DNA from: Coenobita brevimanus
Lineage: Eukaryota > Arthropoda > Malacostraca > Decapoda > Coenobitidae
Direction: 5' to 3'
Length of the DNA: 64,000 nucleotides
NCBI GenBank assembly: GCA_032717465.1
Contig: CM064665.1
Span: 24,519,588-24,583,587, forward strand
Shown: positions 55,660 to 64,000 of the stretch, in pieces
How positions within the stretch are numbered: position 1 is the stretch's first letter
Layout: every line of letters starts with the position of its first letter
Notes under the pieces: model-generated
Told to the model about the DNA's origin: nothing
Database searches by the model: none
Seen by the model: the letters and a program-made list of their open reading frames with translations, nothing else
Made by a program: the position numbers and the translations under genes

Positions 55660-56205
55660 TTACTTTTTCTTAAATGCAAAGAAGAAGGAACCAAAGGCCA
55701 GGGGCCCGCAAACCGTTCCTTCCGAGAGAAAACAAAAATAATGCAAAAGAGAACTAAATTCAGGATCGTTCATTTCGAGGTGCCTGGACACACTGCCAAT
55801 GAAAGACTGGAGATCATAGGAAGTAGGAAATACAGACAGAGGGAGACATTTCCAGAGGTGACCTGTAGCATAAATGATGGACTGGGAGTAACGGGTAACT
55901 CTTGCATTAGAGAGTTGGATAGAAAAGGGATGGGAGTTTGTTGTTTAACGGGTGCTATGCGCCCGCCGTAGAGGTGGAGGGATGCAAGCAGACAGTTCAG
56001 AGGAGCAGTGACCATAGAAGCAGCGACAGAAAAGAGATAAAGATGCAACAGTGCGGCGAAGAAACAGGTTGAAGGGAGCCAGTAAGAGGACGAGCGTTAA
56101 TGAGAAGAGCTTTATGTGGGGAGCCTCCCCACACATGAGAGTTGTACTCAGCACAGGGGCAAATAAAACCTGTGTATCAAGTCAAGAACTGCAGGGGTAA
56201 AGAAG
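55660..56205 (-). mobile_element. 5'-truncated LINE 3' end, copy C
   Basis: Same 3' part as 19361-19857 and 41225-41905: on the minus strand, NSLMQELPVTPSPSFMLQVT and RRTVASLSLFCRCFYGHCSS in shifted frames, with the identical 3' UTR (GAACGGTTTGCGGGCCCCTG). Abuts the palindromic MITE. Confidence 0.82.
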
Positions 56206-56229
56206 GTACGGAGTCGGCTCCTGCGCTTC

Positions 56230-56440
56230 CGTCGCCTTCACGAAGTCTCCTATTCCGCCGTGCCATCCTTACCCCCCTACTCTCATCGCCATAGTTTTTC
56301 TTCACCTCTCCCTCCACTATATTATCCTCCATATCCCATCCTAATTTTCTCCTTCCATTCCCCCACACTCTCTCTCTCTCCAGTCTCCTTACTCCCCTTT
56401 ACCCATACCACTCCCATCCACTCCCTCCTCTACTCGATTC
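56230..56440 (+). repeat. pyrimidine-rich tract resuming
   Basis: C/T-rich sequence like 54517-55440, so the MITE and LINE appear to have landed inside one pyrimidine-rich domain. Confidence 0.6.
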
Positions 56441-56559
56441 CCGTCCCGCCCACAATATGTTAACCAGCTTAGTGTAAATACACCGTTGGCAGAAGAAGTT
56501 GAGTCTGTTTATTCCTGACTCTGTAATTACCCGAATGGGGTGTCACTAGGTCCACCATC

Positions 56560-57993
56560 AAAGAAATGAAGAGTGAGTTAAGGGAACAGAGAATAAAATG
56601 CAGCAAAACGGGACGGAAGGAAGGAAGACAAAGAGATAATGTAAACACAAGTGTGAGAGAAAGAAGAAAATAAAGGAAACTCCAGAGGAAAAAACAGAAA
56701 GTAAGAGCAACCAAAAGACAGAGAATGCGAACAAGATGTTCGAAAACTGAAATAAAATCATAGGAGAGCGAGAAAACGTAATGAAGGAAGAAAAAAATGT
56801 AAGATGGAGGAGTAATGGGGTATCAGATGAATAAAATCTCGAGATATACTGAAAGGAAAATAGAGATGAAAAGGCAGAGAAAATATGAAGGCAAGAAGGG
56901 AAAGACAGGGAAGAAAATTATGAGAAATGAAAGGCAATGGAGAAACGATGACCAAAAGAATAAAAGTGTAAGGGGAAAAAAAAAAAGGAAGAGTAGCAGG
57001 GACTGAAGAAATGTTGTGGAGGCTGAGCCTGTGAACACAGAAAGAAAAAAAATACAAGGAAAAAGAGGAGATAAATGAGGACTGGCTGAAAGGAAAAACG
57101 CAGAAAACAATGGGGTGTTGATATAATGAAAAGGAAAAGATCGCATAAGGATGGATTATGCGAAATATGAATATACAGAAAAGCGTAACGCAAAGAAGAA
57201 AATGAGAATAAAATATAGATGCAGGAATGGATAACATAAAGGGCAGAAATACACGGAAACATGAAGTGATAAACGAGGACCGGAGGAGAACATAAAGACT
57301 GCAGAGAGGAAAATGAAAGAAAAGAAAGGTGAATGAAGGAAAATGCAGAATAGGCTGAGGTAGAAGAAGGGGAAAATTAACGGAAAACAAAGACAGCTGT
57401 AAAAAAGAAAAAGGTAAACCAGAAATTCAAGGAAAAAAAAAAGCGGGGAACCAGGAGAGGATTAGAAAGGGAATAGTAAAAGAAAAGCAGGAAAAAGACA
57501 ACAGAAAGATAAGAGCAATGGAAGGCAAGGAAAGGGGAAAGAAGGACAAGAAAAAAACACATACGAAGAAGGGAAGCGAGAATATGTCAGAGGAAGTAAA
57601 ATGTAGAGGTAAGAGAGTTTTGGAGTGATATGAGTGACTGATCTCTGGAACTGGGAATGGAAAGAGATGGAAAGTTAGAGAAATACTGGAAGGCAGAGAA
57701 GAGAATCGGAGGACAGAGAAAGAAAGTCAGGAAAGGAAAAATTATTAAATCTACAAACAGAGAGAAAAAAGGAAAAGGAGATTGGTGAGAAAGTTGGTGA
57801 GGAAAAAATAAAGAAAATATGGATGAGGAAAAATATAATGTAATGGACATAGAAACAGAGCGAAGGGAAAAGAAATGTAAAGAAAATGCAAAGAAAATAA
57901 AGTTTGAAACTAAGGATTTAAGAGGGTGGGGTCACAGAGAGGTAATAAAAAATAGGCAAGGGAGAAAATAAGGTCCAAGGAAAGAAAGTGTAA

Positions 57994-58075
<82 letters not shown>

Positions 58076-58260
58076 AGGATAGTACATGGATGAAGATCCA
58101 TCTTGGAGAAAAAGGGGTATATTAAAGAAAAAAAAAACGTAAAGGATGAAGGATTTAGGGAAGGATGGAGAGATCAGGTGAGATTAAGGCAGATTAAGGA
58201 AGAGATCAAGACGGTATAACAAGAAAATTAGAACTCGATTGAAGAGCGAAATGTGAGGAA
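56560..58260 (+). repeat. polypurine-rich low-complexity tract
   Basis: About 1.7 kb of A/G-rich plus strand (GAAAGGAAAA, GAGAAAGAAG, AGGAAG) with few pyrimidines. Includes (GA)n at 57997-58036 and (ACAG)n at 58041-58074. Long Phe/Leu/Ser frames on the opposite strand are artefacts. Confidence 0.8.
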
Positions 58261-60110
58261 AGTCAATGATGACAGTATCTGATTTGATATGTTTGAAGGT
58301 AACCAAGGTGACCATTTCAGGTCAAAGATATACAGTTCCTTCATCTTTCGGTCTGCCACTACTAGGTGACTTTGTCACCCTACTACTACTACTACTACTA
58401 CTATTACTACTATTACTACTACTACTACTGAGGGCACTGTATATAGCCTTTACGAACCCTTACAATTACAAGGAATCAGCCTTGAGCTTGATACAATCAT
58501 CCGATAGCAAATGAAGAAAAAATAAACTCTTGCTCATGGGACTAAAGGATGTGTGTGAAGGACAATAATTAAGAAGACAACTATAGTTCTAACGAAACAA
58601 AAACCGTGGGATGTGAGAACGAATACAGTAAATGGAGATAAAACTGGTCGAGACAGGTGAAGTTACATGGCCATCTCTTTTGAAAGGGAAGCCTCGTAAC
58701 ACATGTTCCATTGATACTTTCCACGTAATGTCTCGCAGTGAAATTGTGTATCTGGATGTAATTTCAGTAAGGTAACGTATTCTGGGTGACGATTGAGCCT
58801 TGGCAAAAATAAGTATCTGCCCAAATGATTCATGCTTAAACAATTGGCATTAAGCACAGTTCTCTCTCCTCCTGGAGATGCGAACAAGTTTGTGAGCATA
58901 AAAAGAAAAGAACACAGCTGAGTGATTGGTTAAATGATGGGAAAAATGACACTCGTGCCCAAAAATAAACGTGAAAACAATATCACGCACTGACGTAGAA
59001 TGACAGACTCTAATAGCAGCCACGGTGGCCCATTACATATTCTATTGAGTGTGGAGGACTAAATGAAGAGCAGAAAGGTAAAGGTGCTAATGAATCGTCG
59101 AAAAGGGGCAGTGATCGGAAGTGGTAAATTAAAGGAAAAGAAGGTTGCAACAGCCATGGGGAAGAAGGGGTCGGAAAATAGAGTTGATGGCACGAGTGGT
59201 GATAAGAGTAGCCTCCCTCCGGTTGCCTTTGATAACGCTGATGGAAAACACAGCACAATAACGCCCCAGCGCCACACTCTACTTGGCGACGGGATGGCAT
59301 GGGGGGGAGTGGAAATAAGTTCACGATCAAAGCTTTCCTTTCCTCAGTCAGGGCGTTGCATTTCACCAGCAAATGCTTACTTTACGTGTTTGGCATTTGT
59401 GATACAAAGCTGCTCTATATATATTACTATCCCTTGAATCAAATGATGCAATTTATTGATTAATTCGTTCTTGATGCATGCGATTTCTTCAGGTTACGAA
59501 AACACTAATGGTTAAAAGATAAATAGGAAGAAGTTCATGTGAAAAGCTTCCTTTGTTCCACAGAGTGGTTGTCGTGCTGTATATTACAAACAAGCATTTA
59601 CATTTTTGTCATTATAGACTCGTAACTACTCTGATTGCCTGTTTTAACCCATCGACTCATATTAGGTTCCTTTAGAATTATTTTTACTATTGTCTGATTT
59701 TTTTTTTTTTTTTGCTCAGGCAAGGTGAGATGCGTGTTAGTGAATTGAGTTAAAGAAGAATGTACTGAACTCATTTAGAAGGCCTTTCCAAGGTGAATGA
59801 AATCACCCGGCTTTAGCAAGAATAGCATGAAAAATACTTCTCCAGGAAAGGTTACGCCATGTAAATGCTTCAGTAACAGATCCCAGATCTCAGAGTGAAC
59901 CATTGCATAAGAATCCTCTACACGTCCTAGCGCCTTTCACAGTGAAACACACCCCAGTTTTCTCATACAGCTCATAAGTCACAAACTCTCAACCTTTTAT
60001 GACTCACTCTTAGCTAAATACAATCGCCTTATGATAGCTGGAGTACATTTATGAGAGTTACTTCGACTATGTGAGAGTCAACAAAGCAATATATTTTTCC
60101 GAAGTCACTG
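58261..60110. other. mostly unassigned; (TAC)n at 58379-58428
   Basis: A TAC trinucleotide run lies at 58379-58428. A 124-codon plus-strand frame (59063-59434) is open but has no recognisable motif or splice context, so I do not call it a gene. Confidence 0.45.
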
Positions 60111-60114
60111 TGTG

Positions 60115-60725
60115 TAAAAAAGAGAAGAAGACAAGATGTCATAAGCAGGGAGAGGAAGGCGGATGGATGGAGGAAGGTGAGGTGGAGGGAATGATGTCAC
60201 AGGAAGGTGGAGAAGAAAGGAAGGGAGAGGTGGAAGAGGGCGGGAGATGATGAGAAGAGATGGAAATGTGTAGGATGAAAAACCGATGTAAGAAGGGAAT
60301 AAGAAGTGAATCTGTGTGAATGAGAGGAGAGATTGAGGGAAGCACAGAAAGATGAGGTATGAAAAGTTGAAGGAAAAGGGAAAGAGAGGAAATGAAGGAG
60401 CTGATGAATGGAAGAATGAGGAACAGATGAGCAATGTGAGAGGCCAGGAGTAAAATAAGAGGGAAGGTGAATGAGGAGGTGGAGAGATAAGTTGATAATG
60501 GGAGAGACGAAGGAAAAGGTAGAAAGGAAAAATGAAGGAGGAAAGAAGGTGATGGGGAGGAGGAGGAGGAGGGGATAAAGAAAGGTGGATAAGAAAGGAA
60601 CTGAAGATGAAGGAAAGGGAATAAGAGGGAGAGAAGCAAGGGAAAAAAGGTGGAAAATGGAGGACAGAAGTGAGAGAGTGAGGGAGAGGTGTAGATCAGA
60701 AAGCGAGTGCGACGAAGAGGAATGT
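60115..60725 (+). repeat. second polypurine-rich tract
   Basis: About 0.6 kb of G/A-rich plus strand (GGAAGGTGGAG, GAAAGGGAATAAG), resembling 56560-58260. Confidence 0.75.
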
Positions 60726-62075
60726 TAGTAAAGAAATTAATTTAAATACTCTTCACAGAACTGAGTACCGTATTAACTTGAGAGCTTGGGAATAACAAGG
60801 CATCAGTGTTTGTAATAATTCATTGAATATATGGTGAAGTATAATACAGGACACACCTTATGACATGCATGACCCTAAATGTTAAAATAATGGAAGCCAT
60901 TCACTCAAGATCCAGGTGGTATGTTTCTTGAAAACTACCAGGCCAGAGAGTTAATCATGATTTGTTCTTTTATCTTGTGTTTTCCTATGTATCATAAAAC
61001 TGCATGACATGTTTATTTTAATTAATAAGTCCTTCAGCCTGAGGACATTATTAACACTGAATTCTTGCTTTTACCAGGCTCTTTGAGGGAGCATCTAGGC
61101 AATAAAAGGCGACGACTGTATATCCAGCCCCTCCAGTCCGAAACAGTCTCTCGTGAAGCAGACTAAGACGAAGGTGAGAAGGACTTCATGAACTAAGAGA
61201 GTAAAGTGGGTAATCCGCTCATAAAGATTTGCATTACATCCCCATTGCCTTCGCATTCACCATCTTTCTTCCCTGTATTCTCTTCTTTCTTTCCTTACCT
61301 TAGTGGATGTTGCGTCTCAGTGTGTCTCCCTCACCCTCTCTCTCTCTCCCACTGATGGCGCTGCTATCTCCAGATTATATGTATTCTGTACAAGAGAGAT
61401 TTTGCGAAAAGGATGAGTTAAATGATAGATTTCATTAACTTATTCAGCACGAAAAATCCTTCCCACGTCAACTGAAATCATTTGGCTGTAGAAAGAACAA
61501 GACAAAATAATGCACAATGATAGGGAAGGGATGAACCTGTTATATACGGTAATAACGGGTAAGCCTCCAAAACTGTCCTCGAAAAAATATGCTACTACTG
61601 ATTGACTGCTGCCTACCTTAATAGCGCCAGGCAAGGCTGCTGCACCACCCCTGAATATACACACTGTGCTGTGCAATTTCCACGCTGTGTCCGCAGACAC
61701 CCTGTTATGGTGTCGTGCATTATTTATTTATTCGATTATTCATTTTACTTTACTACTTTCTCTTTCAGGTTATTCATCCGGGTAGCTTATAGATAAAGTA
61801 TTATAGAATGTAACTTTTCCTTTTCAGTCTTTCCTATGAAAGTTCCATGTCAGTTTTTCCATGCTGCATGGTGGTTTTTCTCACTTTTTCTTACCAGTTT
61901 TAACTGGAGGGTTTGGAGATGGGAGGAACCTTCTTGCTTTACTATCCTTATCCTTCAGCATGTAGAGTTAGATCTCGTAGTCATAGTCTACTCTGCAACA
62001 AACAGCCTCGAAAGGACCATAAGGTCTGTTGCTGTTTGCTTTCCTTTGTACTCCTTTGTATTCCTTTGTACTACA
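60726..62075. other. no recognised gene
   Basis: No exon, RNA gene or repeat family that I can support. Confidence 0.4.
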
Positions 62076-62190
62076 GTACTACTCCTACTCCTCCTACTAC
62101 TACTATTACTCCTCCTCCTCCTCCTCTTCCTACTACTACTACTACTACTACTACTACCATTACTACTACTACTACTACTACTATTCATTC
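62076..62190 (+). repeat. (TAC)n/(TCC)n microsatellite
   Basis: Trinucleotide runs of TAC with a TCC block. Confidence 0.9.
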
Positions 62191-62403
62191 ATTTCATCCA
62201 TTCATTCATCATTTCACTCAGTGTTGCCCCATGAGGAACGTGGGAGCCCGGGGCTAAGCAAGTTGGTCCTGACATTTTAGATGAGAGTGACCTGCCTCAC
62301 TCATCCCTGAGTGGCATTACGTGAACAATAAACCCCAACCATTCCTTTGATGTAAAGCTGCACCGGCTCAACGCCTTGATTAACCACTAAACCACCAGGT
62401 GCC
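62191..62403 (-). mobile_element. possible tRNA-derived SINE
   Basis: Minus strand begins GGCACCTGGTGGTTTAGTGG, where TGGTTTAGTGGTTAA resembles box A; box B is not clear. The unit runs to GGAACGTGGGAGCC-type text (inverted) and then a trinucleotide repeat, as SINE tails often do. Confidence 0.35.
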
Positions 62404-62618
62404 ATAAATGGGTTATATGGTTACCACCCAGCGCAGTAAATAGTTTCCTGGTGTACAGGAAACCATTTGGCTTGTTAATTATGTAGAGTCACCGTAGACA
62501 GAGGGAAGAGGAGAGAATGAAAGACAGACACAAGAGGAAGGAAGGAAAGTAGGAAGGAGGAGAGGAAAGGGCAGGCATCCGAGAGCAGCACTACAACGAG
62601 TGAGTGGACTGTGAGCGC

Positions 62619-62647
62619 TAATAATAATAATAATAATAATAATAATG

Positions 62648-62685
<38 letters not shown>
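62619..62685 (+). repeat. (AAT)n microsatellite
   Basis: Trinucleotide run with a single GAT interruption. Confidence 0.95.
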
Positions 62686-64000
62686 CATGTCTCTATCTTT
62701 TTAGATAATCCTGTTATCGTTGATTTCTCGTGAGCATAGTGGAGTCGTCTGACGTTAATCAAAATATAAAACAATAGACGGTAATATGCAGGTAAGCAGC
62801 TCATGTATTTATCCTCATTGCCTCCCCAGTCACCAGTCTTCTTCCCTTTACTCTAGCTCCACTGTTTCTAAATTTTCCTGTACCTCTTTGTGCGTCTTTC
62901 TTAAACTCAATATAATTGTCTGCACGTTCCGTAGCAAGAATAAACTAAACCAGTATATCTTCCTAGTTAAGTAATGAACGTGCCATAAGCTAAAAATTTA
63001 TAAATGGTAAGGAGGTGTAAGAAAGCCGCCCCAATGACGTCATTACTGAAGTTGAGTAAAGTCATCTGAAGATAACCATATTATAATGAACACGACACCA
63101 CCGTAGTCACTGGTGTTAACAAAGGTGTCCATCCTCCCTTATCACCTTCCCTACATTCTCTTCTTACCTCAGTGCTTTCAAGTTGCCCTACATCTTGTTT
63201 CTCCCTCGCCTTTTCATACCCCCTTCTGCTGCTGCTGCCGCTGCAGCTGCTCGTCTTTCATTATAAGGGATGAAAGGCCTCTGTGGACCTTTCGTGTTTA
63301 GTAGTCATTTGTGAACATTATGGGGTCACATTTCTCTAAAGGCAGTAACAGCCAATTTTCTTTGTGACCCTTATTATTTTTTTTACCTGTTTCTAACTTT
63401 TTTTTTTTTTGCTATGGTCCCTCTATTTCTCCAGGTAAACGTGCAGACTATAAAACAGAGATTAGCGTATATTATGCCGTAGTATTTGACAAAGTATAAT
63501 GCTAGAGAAATGGGAAGAAAAATTTCACGATTAACGACAACGACCAGCACTAATTCACTGAATATACCAAACCTGAGTTAACAAACACGCTACTGAACCG
63601 CTCACCTCCATCGTGCCACTTTAACTGACAGTGGGTATAACCTAAAAAAAAAAAAATAATTGGCATATGATTTTCCTATCTAATTGAGTTGAAAAAAAAA
63701 ACAGTGTAGTTAGTTAGTTAGGCCCCTTCATGTCCAATTAGTCCCTTCATATACGTATATTCCGATTCATTCAGAACCACCCAGGTTACGCTAAGAAATA
63801 TTAAATTAGTTCTTTTAGATCAGTTAAGCCATGTTTACACGGGGTTTGAGTGCTGCACGCCCTTATCTTGTATTTCGGGCCCATTTACGCCAATTTAATA
63901 CAGAAAGGTCAATACCAACAAGAGATACAGCCCACAAACAATCCAACATACCTCAAGGTGGTCCCCCACACCACAACACACTTACTCCCCTCATGGACCA
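62686..64000. other. no recognised gene; possible MITE end near 63830
   Basis: GCCATGTTTACACGGGGTTT at 63828-63847 resembles the ends of Harbinger-like MITEs, but the partner end would lie beyond the window. Otherwise unassigned. Confidence 0.3.

Noticed and set aside
54710..57390. Several 100-200 codon Ser/Pro/Leu or Phe/Leu frames
   Set aside because: Composition artefacts of polypyrimidine and polypurine tracts.
59063..59437. 124-codon plus-strand frame
   Set aside because: No recognisable motif, no neighbouring exon and ordinary codon pattern; could be chance.

Overview
The window looks like non-coding, repeat-dominated chromosomal DNA from an animal, most likely an arthropod and plausibly a decapod crustacean. 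The evidence is eukaryotic splice sites, tRNA-derived SINEs, many LINE clades, piggyBac, Harbinger, Tc1/mariner and LTR elements, and a very high microsatellite density. The organism call is inference; there is no rRNA, mitochondrial or lineage-specific gene to fix it. No bacterial gene, CRISPR array or rRNA is visible.

Region 1 (about 0.56-23.3 kb) is a nested pile of transposons. An old minus-strand Jockey/CR1-like LINE, the outer host, survives in four pieces (560-1439, 15034-15597, 17403-18085, about 22956-23300). It was split by three insertions: a 13.6 kb LTR retrotransposon (1440-15033, minus), a plus-strand LINE (about 15598-17402) and a minus-strand I-type LINE with RNase H (about 18086-22955). 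These were hit in turn. The LTR element carries a 3.75 kb piggyBac copy (2695-6449) and a 1.4 kb TTAA-flanked element (9483-10887). The I-type LINE carries a 5'-truncated LINE (about 19361-19857). The LTR element has Ty3/Gypsy-like domains in the order gag-protease-integrase-RT-RNase H, which is the Copia order. A single uninterrupted frame joins the integrase C-terminus to the RT.

Region 2 (23.5-33.3 kb) starts with a Harbinger deletion derivative and a TG tract. It then holds the only cellular gene I can support: plus-strand exons at 25213-25335, 31021-31138 and 33104-33223. These encode part of an enoyl-CoA hydratase/isomerase-fold domain closest in motif to CDYL/ECI2. The introns are full of minisatellites, LINE tails and piggyBac derivatives. 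The chromodomain or ACBP end, one middle exon and the C-terminal exons were not found.

Region 3 (33.5-46 kb) holds further LINE copies in both orientations, tRNA-derived SINEs, a mirror-image SINE-LINE-SINE block separated by TA repeats, a mariner-type MITE and a tandem array of about 100-bp units.

Region 4 (46-51 kb) holds two large foldback structures. The second encloses a piggyBac deletion derivative. Region 5 (51-64 kb) holds a Tc1/mariner remnant, long one-sided polypyrimidine and polypurine tracts, a near-perfect 210-bp palindrome (MITE), another truncated LINE, trinucleotide repeats and several kilobases with nothing I can assign.

All transposon genes seen here carry frameshifts, stops or active-site changes, so none looks able to move by itself.
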